The notes beneath the pieces were generated by a model, which made no database searches, was not told the DNA's origin, and saw only the letters and a program-made list of their open reading frames with translations. A DNA stretch of 64,000 nt from Eleginops maclovinus (Eukaryota; Chordata; Actinopteri; Perciformes; Eleginopidae), in contig NC_086350.1 of NCBI RefSeq assembly GCF_036324505.1, positions 13,686,032-13,750,031 of the forward strand, given 5' to 3'. This document shows positions 28,322-41,571 of this stretch, in pieces. Positions within the stretch are counted from its first letter, which is position 1; each line of letters begins with the position of its first letter. A program made the translations under genes and the position numbers.

Positions 28322-31300
28322 ATGCCTGGGAAACTGAAGGCCAGAATTGTGGCAGGGCGCCACTTGCCTGTGATGGACAGAGCCAGTGACCTTACTGATG
28401 CTTTTGTAGAGGTGAGTGAAGCCTGAAGACCATGACTTGTTGTTTGCTTTATTGAAACCATTTACACCTCTAACAACATGTATTTCACACTTGGGTTCAG
28501 TATGGTTGGTACCTCACTATTTCTCTAAGAAGCTTCTTGTCTTTTGTCTTTCATTTCTCAGGTTAAGTTTGGAAACACAACTTTTAAAACCGATGTCTGT
28601 CCCAAATCCCTCAACCCACAGTGGAACTCAGAATGGTTCAAATTTGAGGTAAAAATGCACACTTCTTAAACACTTCTCTTTTAATGCATCGCACAATATA
28701 GATTCATTGCATTTGAGCATTTCCAACCAATCCCACTCTTATTTGCTCTTTTTCATCTTTCCCTCTCTTGATTTGAAGGTTGATGATGAGGACTTGCAGG
28801 ATGAGCCATTGCAGGTCACAGTTTTGGACCACGATACTTACAGTGCTAATGATGCCATAGGGAAAGTTTACATTGACATTGACCCGCTGCTGTGCAGTGA
28901 GGCTGCCTCTGTCATCTCTGGGTGGTTCCCTATCTATGATACAATCCACGGTACATACAGGAAACTCATCTGACCATAATAATTGCAGACCTTTTTATAT
29001 GTACCATTCCTTATTATAATGTATTTCTATTATTTGTTATTAGGTATTCGAGGGGAGATTAATGTCCTCGTCAAAGTAGAGCTTTTCAATGATTTGAACC
29101 GCTTCAGACAGTCCTCCTGTGGGGTCAAGTTCTTCTGCAGTAAGTCTTTTTGTTCACAATTGTTTGTTTACAGATAAAATGGCTTATGTAGGGCAGTTAC
29201 CTAAGATGCCAAGAGGTTTTCATTTTTAGACACTTTGATATTCTATTCTCAAAGTAGGGTTTAATTTCCAATATGAACAAAAATACAAGTTTTGTCACTG
29301 CCAATAGTGTACTGTAAAACCAGGAATGATCCCTCTTTATATTCTACAAGTGGAATAAGTAGGACAAGTTTAGATAAACTTTTCTCAATTAATGTAAAAT
29401 CCTTTCTTTCTACGTGGGGTTTGTCTGATTGTGTATGGTAGCCACATCCATTCCACGGTGCTACAAGGCAGCATTGGTTCACGGATTTGTGGAAGAACTT
29501 GTGGTGAATGAAGATCCGGAGTACCAGTGGATCGACCGTATCAGAACTCCTCGGGCTTCCAATGAGGCCCGGCAGAGGCTCATTTCTCTTATGTCCGGTA
29601 AGAAAATTCCCAGTGATCCCCTTTTCATTTTGGCTTGGAGAAAAATAAATGTGGTCATTCCTGTTCTGCCTTTTGTTAATATGGCTGTGTTTTACTCTTT
29701 ATTTAGGAGAGCTACAGAGGAAAATAGGGCTTAAGGTACTGGAGATGGGCGGAAATGCAGTGGTGGGCTATTTGCAGTGTTTTGACCTAGAGGGAGAGTC
29801 AGGCCTGGTGGTCCGGGCCATAGGTACCGCCTGCACTCTGGACAAACTCAGCTCTGGAAGCGCCCCTAACTCCAACACACATATGCACCCTAACACAGCC
29901 CCGCCTTCCAATGCCTGCAATTCCCCTTCTAAGGATGGAAAGGAGTGAGTATGAACCATCAACACAAGCATGGACCATGCCCCATTAATGTGCAAGTTTG
30001 TGTGCAAATCGAGTTTGTGAGAATGGGGAAAGATGAACGGAGTGTGCATGAAGGGAGAGCGTGTGGATAAAAAGTAGTGAATGCTAGTGTGTGTATTGCA
30101 GTTACTCCTGTGTGTGTCTCAGAATCTTTGATTCCTCTTAGTTGTTGTTTGTTTACTGTGTCATATGTATTGCACTATGAAAACTAACAGCACACAACAT
30201 ATCCTGAGACACACACATGTACAGTGTACACGCAGCCACCCTCCCTCAACCGCTTCCTTGTCTGCTCATTTAGACAGCTCTTGCATTTCTTTCTGCTTCT
30301 GCATGCTTTATGCTGCGTCTTTTATTATCTAGTACTCGCTTGTTCCCATCAGCCTTTAAAATCAAGCTCGCTTTGTTCTGAATCTGTTGTCCTCATCCAG
30401 ACTATAGAGTGGTTAGCTTGTGATTTCATCCAATTAGTGTAGGCTTATCTTGAGTTGAGTGCATGTTTTTCTCTATTTTGTATGTATACTATATATATAT
30501 ATATTTGTCAGTGCACGTGATATTGTGTATATCAGGGATACATATTTTGGTGGTTTCTGCAATGGTTGCTCCACATCTCTTCTCTTTCAGGATTTTTTAG
30601 GATACATTTCTAAAAATGTCTTTTAATGTTAGAGTTTTATCTATTCTGATAACCAATTCATAATTAAAGTACTTTTTCATGCACAAATTCCAGAAAATCA
30701 GCCTTTCAAATATAAAATGTCCTTCTTAGGATACCTTTGATTATGTGCTGGCAAAACAAGGCATTTAAAAACAACACCTTGGACTCTGGGTGTCAGGGAT
30801 ACATATTTGTATTATTTTCAAAAAATTCATACAGCAAATTATACAAATATTTAGTAAAGATTCTAAAGATATAAAGAAAATTATTGTTAGTTACAGATCT
30901 TTTGAAGCTGTCCCTGTTTTGGGCTTTTTTTCTTTTGTGTTTTGCATCCCTGTTGTGCATGTTTGTGTGAGACTGCGATTTTCAGTGGAGGGCTTTAAAT
31001 AGAATAAGAACGGCAAAGAGAGAGAACTTTTTTTCTTTTTTGTGTCCTTTTACACTCTATTGCAATGTTGTGGTGTTGGTTCTTGTGTGCATCTCTTTCT
31101 CCCTCTCTGGCTCTCTGGCTACATTTGGATGGGACGTTTCTCACTGCTTGTGTCCAAATCGCTCCTCTGTCTTCTCCCTCTGCGTGCTGATTGGCCCAGG
31201 TCTCCCCTTGCCCACGGATGCCGCTCGACCCACAACAGCCCAGTGCATTCGGCCTGCAGCTCCCAGAGACTGTCCCAGAACTTCTCTGTCTCTGTTCCCA

Positions 31301-34300
31301 CACTCATCTTCACTGGTACGCAGAGGCAGGGAAGGAAATAATACAAAAGAAAGACTCAAAGTTTGTAATACAAAGAGAAGTAGACCTATGTATGAAAGGA
31401 GAAAAGTGAATATATTTTTGCTGGAATTTGGTAGGTTGACAGTCCAATATTAGCACCATTCTGTAGAATCAGATATCAAGACAAAAAAGCAAGACTGACC
31501 CTTTTAACTTCTTTATAGCAAGACCAAGCATTCAATCTAGGCTGAAATCCCTCCACCTCGTGTCACTTTCCCACGATAGAGGGCGGGCAGGTTTCCCGTT
31601 GCATCCTTCTGCAAGGGCCTCTGATCTCTCCACAGTCACCTGACCTTTTCTTCCCTCCACTGGGACACATGCTTCAGCTCCTCACCCTCTGTCCAATCTC
31701 ACCTTCTTGTGTTTTGCCATGGTGCGTTCTTTAGTTCAATGTTTGTGTGTGTGTCATTTTGTGTTTTTGCTTTCCATGCTTGCTTTTTTTTTTTTTGTTC
31801 TCCAACCATCTGTAGCACCTCAAACACACCTCACCCAATGCAAACAAATCATACATTAACACAGAAACCTCCCCTCAAAAAACAGCAGGATGACCCAATC
31901 CTGTGTATACACACACCCACACACTCAAGAGGGTGAGGTGGTGACTGATGTGTGTGTGTGTGTGTGTGTGTGTCATGTTCTCCTGGCAGGCCGGTATTTG
32001 GCGAGGACCTGACCCTGTCCTCCGGCCCGTCAACCCCTTTCCGAGCCCTCCCCACCACCTCCTCCTCCCCTCCCCCCTTCTCTCCCTCCAAGCCATGCAG
32101 CCGCCAGTCCTCATCATCAGATACAGACCTCAGTTTGACGCCCAAGACGGGTAAGGACACGTGGCCCCATCTTCTACTCTCATTCTGTTCCCTCCCTTCT
32201 CCCTCACCTCATTGTGGTGCTACTATGGTGGTATTTTTTTTTTCTGTTTATTTATGTTTTACATTTTTGAATGGTTCTGTTAAAATTATTTTATATTAAA
32301 TCGTGCTGTAAATATTTGTTTAGCCATTTCCCATCCTCCCCCTTGTCCTCAGTGCCTGGTGTGTCTTCTTTTTTCACATTATTGGAAAAAAACAAACAAT
32401 TTCTGTAAATGGGCATCATTTTGTGAAGACACACCACATCCCCCGTCATTGTTGTGGTCTTGAATAGAAGCACTGTGTCTCAGGAGGGGCTGTTGCTGAT
32501 CTAAGGTCACATCTTCATTAGCAGCCATTATGGTTAATCATTGAAAAAAAGGTAAGTTTAGTCAAACACTGCCCCAAGGACATATTTCCTTTACACAGTT
32601 CAGCTGTAAACGACTGTATAGCCTGAAGACCCTTTTTACCAGAGCCGCTCCCCCAACCCCTCAGGTGGTGACCAGCAGTCCCCAAGTCGATCTCACCCCT
32701 CATTTTATTCATCAGCCTTTACTTTCTTTCATATTTCCTCTGCTCTGTCATCTATTTCTCATATTCTCTGCCCTGGCTAACGAGAACACTTCTTTTGTTG
32801 AGCATGGTGCTTAGCAAAGGAAGTGAAACTAAATTGTACATTTCATCTGATAATCAGTTTATTCTTTCTCTACGCTACTGCCCTTTCCTCCCCGTCACGT
32901 CCTTACCCCCCTCCTTGTTGTTGTGTTTTTGACTCCTCTCCTTATTGCTTTGCCTGTCCATTCTGAATATATCTGTGTTTCTCTGTGCACCCTCCATCTG
33001 TTTTTCTGCTGGATAGTGAAGCCAGTGAGAAGCAGGCCTGGGATCTTCCTGTGTCCCAGCTCCCCCACCCTCTCCACAGACACTCTGTCCTTTTCTGGTT
33101 CTGGCTCAGTGATCTGTGGTCACAACTCTGCTCATAGAGCCAGCACCCCGCCCCCTCCCTTCACCGTCCACTCAGACACTGTCTTGCTGAGAAAGAGCGT
33201 GTCCTTCACAGAGGACCTGCTGCTGGCAGCCTCCGGTATAGTAGGACCGCTGTGTGTCACAAAGTAACGGAACTTCACAACAGTGTTGGCGCCTCTCTTG
33301 TATATTGGGTCAACCGCAGAACTGTTCAGATTGACTTGACAGGTGTTATACGAAACAAATTAACCATGCATGGTGCAACTGCCCAGAGTTTATTGTGAAA
33401 CAACACTACTGACTGACTTATAGTCCGACCCCAGCATGTAGTTTGATGTGATTATCATGCATACCTAAACTTTATTCTAGGTTGAATATTTATACCTGAA
33501 TAGGAAAACAAAGTGTAGGGTTAAGCAGGTTTGTTTACTGTTTCAGTGTAAGGTGTTGTGTGCTACTTCAGCTGTTGCTTTTACTTGGTGTGTCAGAATA
33601 ACTTAATGCTGCAATGTAAATAATCAACTGACAGTTTGGCTCTTTAGTGCATTGATGTGTGTGTTTTAAGTGGCAAAAACTGAAACTCCTTTCTATGATC
33701 AGGAATGGGCAGTGGAGGCAGCGCCGGGAAGGAGGCGGGGCCTCTGAAGACCCTGCTCAGACAGCAGACGCAGACGGCTCTCGAGCAGAGGGTACGATGA
33801 CTCAACTCAACATATTCACATACATGTATTTACCAACTAAATTGCCGACATTTGAGACTGAACTATCCTGCAAGTTTTCAGCTTCATGAATTTCACATAC
33901 ACATACATGGTGTTTTGTTTCAGTCTGGGTCATGATTGACTAGCTGCATCACTGCAATGAAACTCATAAGGAAATAAACACTTCAAAGTCAAAGTAGTGA
34001 GCTAAACGTAGCATTTATGACAAGCTTTGACATATAGTTTGCATTAAGTGTTTCAGTCTCAGATGTCTCACAATGTCACTGTGTTGCACACTTTTTTCAC
34101 ACGCCTGCATTTTTTGTGAAAGATCACTAATTTACATTTAAGTGTTTAATGGGGAGTGGGTCTGTGTAAGGGCAAGTAATGTTCCCTTTCTTTGTCCTTT
34201 TGACCATTTGTGCTATTCAGGGAGCGTCCTCCTCTGGGTTATTGTTAAACGCCCGGGTATGTCCCATCAGTGTGACACTTCCTCTCTCTCCACCTATCCC

Positions 34301-36081
34301 CTAACACCCTGATCAACTGATGGCCACCACCACGTCTGATCAACTCCTAACCTGTCCTTCCTCTGCTGTCTGTCAATCCCAGAGCGGCAGGCTGGGCTGA
34401 GCAGCATGGCAGACGGTCCTTGTATGACCCCTGCTTTTGTATTTGCTCGGACCCCCCCGCCGCACTCTAAAAGATTCACAGACATGTTTGCCGGAGGGCT
34501 CGGAGGCTAGGAGTTGTGTTCCCTTCAAGTTTGAAGGGTTGCGTGACCGTGCGTGTGTGTGCCTTCTGTTTACTCATGTCAAACACTTCCCCTCCTTTCT
34601 GAATTCTTTTCCTGAGTCTGATTTGGTTTTCCTGTGTCAACAACGGGAATGAGCACGCTCACCTCATCCTCATTCTTGCCTCCTTGCTCCGAGTGGGAGG
34701 AGTTATCTGTTAAATTAGTAGCTATCTCCCTTGCTGGAGTACTGGACAAGAAACAAGCTTATCTAAAGTCCCATCTGACTGTCCCAGCGAAAGCCATTCA
34801 TCACATCTACATGCATGTTTGGACGTCCCTCAGATTTCCTGTAAAGGTGGCCATTACTTCAAACTATACCAAGAGGCTAACAGGCAGTACAAGTATTTCC
34901 AGCTCCTCCCGTGAGTGCATGGACTAGAATTATTTGACTGGAAGCAAAGGACCAGCTTTCATGTTAGTGGACAGGATAGCATGTAAACACTTGAGTCCTG
35001 ATCTTCAGCCAGGACCCTGTGTGTGTGTGTGTGTTCTTCACCTCAACTCCAAACCTAATTGATTCATTTATATAGATTTGTAAGGATTGAATCAGTGATA
35101 CCAAATACAGTATGTAGGCTTTATAGTAAAAAGAAAAATTCAATCACTTCCAGATCTATTTGAAATGCTCAAGTTTGTGTCCACAAGTGTAGCCTGGAAT
35201 GGAGCGAGTGGGGACTCCTCAGGGATAAACCTTGCATGGGGGACACACCATCACACTCAATCCTTGCTGCATGTTGGTACTATTCCTCACACAACAACAT
35301 GTTTAAGTCTACACACACCAGTTGAAGATACAGGGCCTAGAAAAACATGTTTCTTGTAATCAATACATTTTTACTAAATGCCTTGAGAGACTACATTTAA
35401 ATACATTTAAATATATTATTCTTGCACCTTCACAACCATAACATCTGACAAAATGTTAATTACCGGTAATCATGGAGCAGTCAGTGATGATCAGTAAAAA
35501 AATACTTTGGCAAGTCCAGAGTGTGTTCTCCCTTACTGTAAGTGACACAGCTGTTTTCTATCTGCAGGAGTTCCCCTTTTTCACCTTGACGTCTTTCCCT
35601 CCTGGTTTTCTGGTTCATGTCGGTGGAGTGGTCAGCGCTCGCTCTGTGAAACTACTGGACCGGATACACAACCCTGGTGAGTGCAGCGCACAAAGGCACA
35701 TAACTTTCTAATGTCCATTGTCGTTGGAGCGGTATAAGTGAGCTCCTCCATTGACCTACATTGTCGTGTGTGTGTGCTGTTTTGTTGCAACTGGCTGTTA
35801 CCTAATGCTGCCCATTACTATCTCTTTCTGTGTATGGTCCTAGTCCCTATCAGTTTGATTGTTTAGAAAAATTATGTTGAAAGACTTCAGTTGTGTACGA
35901 GTCCTGAAGCAGGTGAAAGCTGTTCCTGGTCACACTTTTGGGCTGCAGCTGTGTAGCCTTTTGATGGAAATTAAGTTTGCACAGGCTCTTCATCAGCTGT
36001 GTCAAGCCTGTTTTATGGATAGGGGCAACTTTCACCTTATGATTGACTGACTGGCTTGGTGGTATGTAAAGTTTGTTCTGG

Positions 36082-36118
<37 letters not shown>

Positions 36119-39100
36119 TGTGTGTGTCTGTGTGTGTGTGTCTGTGTGTGTGTTGCTGTTTAATTGTGTGCTGAGGTGCTGCTCCCTGGAGGTGAGGTGC
36201 AATAGTGTTGCATGGCTCCAGTCTGTTGCCTGCTGCTTCTGTTGTCTGGTTTGGTTGGCTGCAGGTGGCGCTATGGTGAGGTACCAGGTTTTCAAATAGG
36301 ATTCTTAACTTTTAAAATTAGATATAAAATAAGACAGTTGCTATTAAGGCAAGTACCTGCCTGTTAAAGGTATTGGCCTATCCGAGTCCACTATGTAGCT
36401 TCAGTAAATAATACCATTGCTAGTTTAATGGTCTTTTACAACTTTGACTTTAGGATGTTTGAAAATGTAGTGACAGGGGAGCGCTCATTAATGTTGACTG
36501 GGTTACAATAAGATGTACAGGGAAACTAATATAAGATATAAAAACACTCGATTATACTGATAATCTTCAAGGGGTCTATGCATATAATAATTAAGCCTAC
36601 AGTATTTCTCTTTAACTAACTAGTGTAAACAGAATAGTTTGTCTACGTTTTTTCCTGATCCAAGATCGCAGGTTTAACTTGAATAAAGCTCTGTTCACTG
36701 TCACTATCTCCTGACTATAATAACTACAGAGCATATAAGGCACCCAGTGGAGTTTTAAGTAGCTATACATAAACAATTTGGGGCCTGTTTTGTTTGTATC
36801 ATACAAGGACGCATGTAGATGATGCGAACCATCTATTAGTTTGGCGATAACTTGCAACGATTTAAAAGGTTAAAACATCAACTTTTATAAGTTTGTTACA
36901 TTTCAAACATACATAAAGAAACCCTGAATGTAAACAAAATGTAAACTTCACAGGGAGTGAGGGTCTACTTGACTCAGACTGCTGCCGCATGCTCTTTTTT
37001 TGTATTATAGCTGCTCTACTCCATTTTATTTTTAACATTTTGCCTACGCCTATGCAGACTCATCCCTATTTTTCTTTTTTTTTTGTCAGTCATCTTCTTT
37101 TTCGATTGTATTAGAAGGCCAGACTATAGTTGGTACTTTTTATAGTGTCTGTGAGTTCTGTCTGTCTTTGCATAGTGATTGTGGAGTGCTGCTGTTGTGC
37201 TGTGCTTGTTTGTTAGACTGTCTCTCTTTTTCTTTTTCTCTCTTTTCTGTACTAACGGTGTGTTCTGGCCCAGCCTTGGGTAACACACGCTCATACAAAC
37301 TGCTAGACTGGAATAGTGTCACTGCAGGTATTTTCCCCCTTTTACTGCTCTCACCCACAGGAGTTATGGCAGCTCACTGGAGTGAGTTTTGTGCCCTCTT
37401 AGCATGCACCCAACACTGATGTTGTGAGAATAGCTAGCCTAAATATCCACAAAGAAATTCACCAAAAGCCTGACAGTGTTTCACTGAAAATTGATAAATT
37501 CAGTGAGCTGCCATTCTCCACTCTCTAATCTGTGTGAGTGTGTGCTGGGCTGAGTTGAGCATGCGCTGTGTCCCCACCCCACCCCATCAAACCTGGCCTG
37601 GCTCTCCCCCCTCCCTAGCTCATCCTGCTGCACCGAAGAGCTACATCTCTTCCCCTAACGTTGTCCCCGCGTTGTTCTAATGCTTCCTGAATCAGCATCG
37701 TGGTCAAACCTGTCTAGACCAGAGGAGGTTTAGGAGGTTTACTGTGTGACAAAGAGCCACTGACCAGGCATGTGCATCCCTAACTCACTGGGCCGTATTC
37801 ATACTGAGAAAGAGTGAGAGAGAAGGAGGGATGGATGGATGCATGGAAGGAGGGGTGATTTTATGGGTGGCATTTGAGGAAAATAAAAAAATGGATTTGG
37901 GATGAATGATTGGGATGGAAGGAAACATGAGCTTGGGAAATGGAGGAAGTATGCCATCACCTAGTATTATCTAACTCAACAACTGCACTAGATTTAATGG
38001 ACTCTGGTGGATGAATATGGCCCTTCTCTGCCCATGAGCGTACACATGGTCATGACCGTGCACGTTGGTGAGCCTGTGCCTGTGTGACTTGCTGCTTCTG
38101 GTTTAAAGGAATCCACTTTGTGGGCCTGATGCCTGGCCATCAGTCATTATTGTTCATCTGTTCTCCAAGTCTTCCCCTCATTCATTCCTCCCCTGTCTTA
38201 CCCAGAAGCTCTGTCTCTCTCTCTTCTTTTTTTTGGGCTCTGTCAGCATGTGGCCCTCGCAGGGAGTCATGGGGTGTGGCTCAATACTCTAATGTAGCTC
38301 CTTTCATGTGTTCTTTGTTCAGTGACCCAGAAATTAGTGAGATCAAACTCACAACTGGCAACGATTAGGCTCTCACAAAGGATTTAATGTAACAGAGGTG
38401 GAGCTTAGTCTCATGAGATTATTGAAACCCACCCATGGTTTAGCCTAATTATGATGAAGGCTCAATTCCTTTGAATTCGAAACAATTTTGAACAAGGTAT
38501 AAAAACTAATCGCATCAAGCACTTTTTTTTGTAATTACTCTTTTACCATCTAGGTGGATCTTCTTTCTATAGTCAGAAAACCACAGCCACAACACGGCTG
38601 GTGACCGTATCTCTCATCAGTGTCCTTTTGTTCTGAAAGGAGACATAAAGAATAGAGAGACAAAACTATTTTAGATCATGTGCATTTAAAAACACACAAG
38701 TAAACTTACCATTGACTCTGCCTTCATCATCATCCTTAAAACTCTCATTTCATCATTCTTAATATTACTTTGTTTCACTAAATGATACTTGGTTTTGGCT
38801 TGCTTTGAAACACTGTTTAATTCATATTTCATCAGAAGAGTGTAATATTATAATGTGTGTTTATTTTCAGGTAAATCAGATTAGATACAGGCTAGTCATA
38901 TTTCCTGTTTTAGTGTTTGTACTTGTCAGGAAGTATTCTTTTTTTAATATAACGACAACAGTGCGCTAGGTGTAGCTTTACTGTTAATAACAGTAGCCAG
39001 ACTCCAGTGTTCAGTGAGGTTTTATTAGATAATTCTTCCACCTAGCTGGTTTGTAAACACTGTCTGATTCTGAGTTTTGTGTTTTCCAGATGAGCCAGAG

Positions 39101-41477
39101 ACTCGCGATGCCTGGTGGGAGGAGATACGCCAGGAGATCAAATCTCATGCCAAAGCTCTTGGTTGCCATGCTGTGGTGGGGTACAGTGAGAGCACTAGCA
39201 TCTGGTATGTAGTAGTACACACACATGAACAAATATTTCGTTTTTCTGCCTGCTTTGCTCGATGTTGATGTTAATTTTATAAACCAGGTAACATGTTCAT
39301 GTCGTGTTCTCATCTTCTTCCCTTTCTTCCTCTATCTTGCATTTACTCAGTGAGGAAGTGTGTATCCTGTCAGCATCAGGCACAGCAGCCATCCTGAATC
39401 CTCGATATATGCGTGAAGGCTGCCTTGATATTGTTATCACCGACCACAGGTTGATATGATTCATGACTGACTGATTTTAATCTTTGTTTGTTTACACTGT
39501 ATGTCCGCACAGCTTGGATTGAGATTCTGAGGATGATACCAGATGGTGTGTGTGTTTCTGCAGGTTTGAGGAGCCGTCTCCCCCGAGTTGTGGCTTCTGC
39601 CACATCCCCTACGATGAGCTCAACATGCCCTTTCCTGCCCAGCTCACATACTGCTACCACTGCAGGCGACAAAAGGTCTCAAATATATTCACCTTGTTTG
39701 CCTTAATCTCGACTCGCACATGTAAATAGTTGTGCTGTTCATGTGGTGGAAAAAAGCAAGCGTTATTTGTAATAATTGTTATGTGTCTTCAAGGTTCCTG
39801 ATGTGCTGTTTACAACAATTGACCTGCCACCTGAAGCAGCTGTCACAGGAAAGGGCTGCCTTATCCAGGCCAGGTAAAACATGTCACAGCTGCATGGCTT
39901 CAAGCCCTTTTAAAACTGATTTCCAACAGAAGAAACACTAAAGCCGGATCATAAACAAACTCCATTTTAATAACAGTAACAGGATTTTTTAAAGTAATAG
40001 ATAGTGAAGTCAAATGTCACATTCAAAAATGAATTATAAAAATAACACTTTAGTCATTTATGATATGAATTCCCTCGAATTCAGCATTCACACACGTGTA
40101 ATCCGAACACACTGTAGGGTTCATACTGTGGCAGCTTGAAGGCTGACCACAAAAAAATGTTGATAAAAGTGAGTTAATGCCAGTGTCTTTTTGTCTTGTA
40201 GGCTGTGTCGTTTAAAAAAGAAGGCCCAGGGTGAAGTGAATGCGACGGCCATCTCCAACCTGCTGCCGTTCATGGAGTACGAGCTGCACACTCAGCTGAT
40301 GAACAAACTCAAGCTGCGGAGCATGAACGCTCTGTTTGGCCTGCACATACAGATCAGTGTCGGAGAGAACATGCTCCTGGGTCTGGCAGTAGGTTGACAT
40401 TTAAGAGTGAACAGCTTAATCAGCCATTTATGTGGGCGCTGCAACATTGTCCTTAAAATGCGTGTGTGGTCAGTCTGCTACAGGAGTGTACCTGACAGCC
40501 CTGCCGGCTCCAGGGGCCATCCAGATAGCGGGGAAAACTCCTGGTGAGATGAGCAATGATCACCACATCCTCACCATTCAGAAAAGGATCAATGACACCA
40601 TTGCCAAGAACAAAGAGCTCTATCAAATAAACCCTCCGGTGAGACCCGAAACACATGCAGTAGATTAATATATGGAAGACAAGCGTTGTGATGCAAGTTC
40701 TACCCTATCATGCCGCTGCTAAGTAGGTTTCTACAATTCTATATTTTAACTCAACAGTAGCTACAGCACCAAGTGGGTGTTAGCTTTAATAAATACATTA
40801 TTTGCTGTTACTAGAAAGCTTGTGGAACCCAACAAGTTTAAAATGGTGTTTGTAAGATGTGTTAAAAACTTTGAATACACACTGATTATATATTATTATT
40901 TGACCTTTTATCCTAGGTCAAATTTACATTTTTATGTGGTATAGGGCTTAGTTGTCAGAATTTTACCTACAGTTGTTACTTAAGAAGTGTGTCTGTCACA
41001 TACAGTGCCTGTGGGGTACATTTCGAGCTTAAGCCTTTCCATTGTTTTGGGTATACTTCTCTCTTTGTTAAAATCATGTATCATACATTATATAGTCTGT
41101 TCTTTGTAAATCGTGATAAACTTACCCCTCTTGTCTCTCTCTGGTTATTAAAGAAATTATTTGCCCTGGACCCTGAGGTGTTCTGCGGCATAAACATGGT
41201 ACTGAGCACGGCGACTTTTAGCTGTGAGACGCAGCAAAGCATGACAATTATTTCACTGTATTAATCACAATACTACACTGCTTTTACTATACCTGTATAA
41301 CCACTGGGGTAATTTGGGAGCAGTTAGAGGTGTACTCCAGAGTCACTTCTCAAGGGCAAACCACTGTAGACTCATCTGTATTTGTGTTGATGTACTCGAC
41401 AATACATCTACCCAGCCCATTCAAACTCACCTGTATGTTATGGGGTGTGTCTGTCTGTGTATGTGGCACTCCTTAAC

Positions 41478-41571
<94 letters not shown>

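Noticed and set aside
31816..31932. 117-nt phase 2-2 exon-like segment in c2cd5 after a T-rich acceptor
   Set aside because: The frame is open and the donor is acceptable, but the intron to the next exon (31990) would be only 57 nt with a TG repeat inside, shorter than usual for fish. The sequence is CA-rich low complexity.
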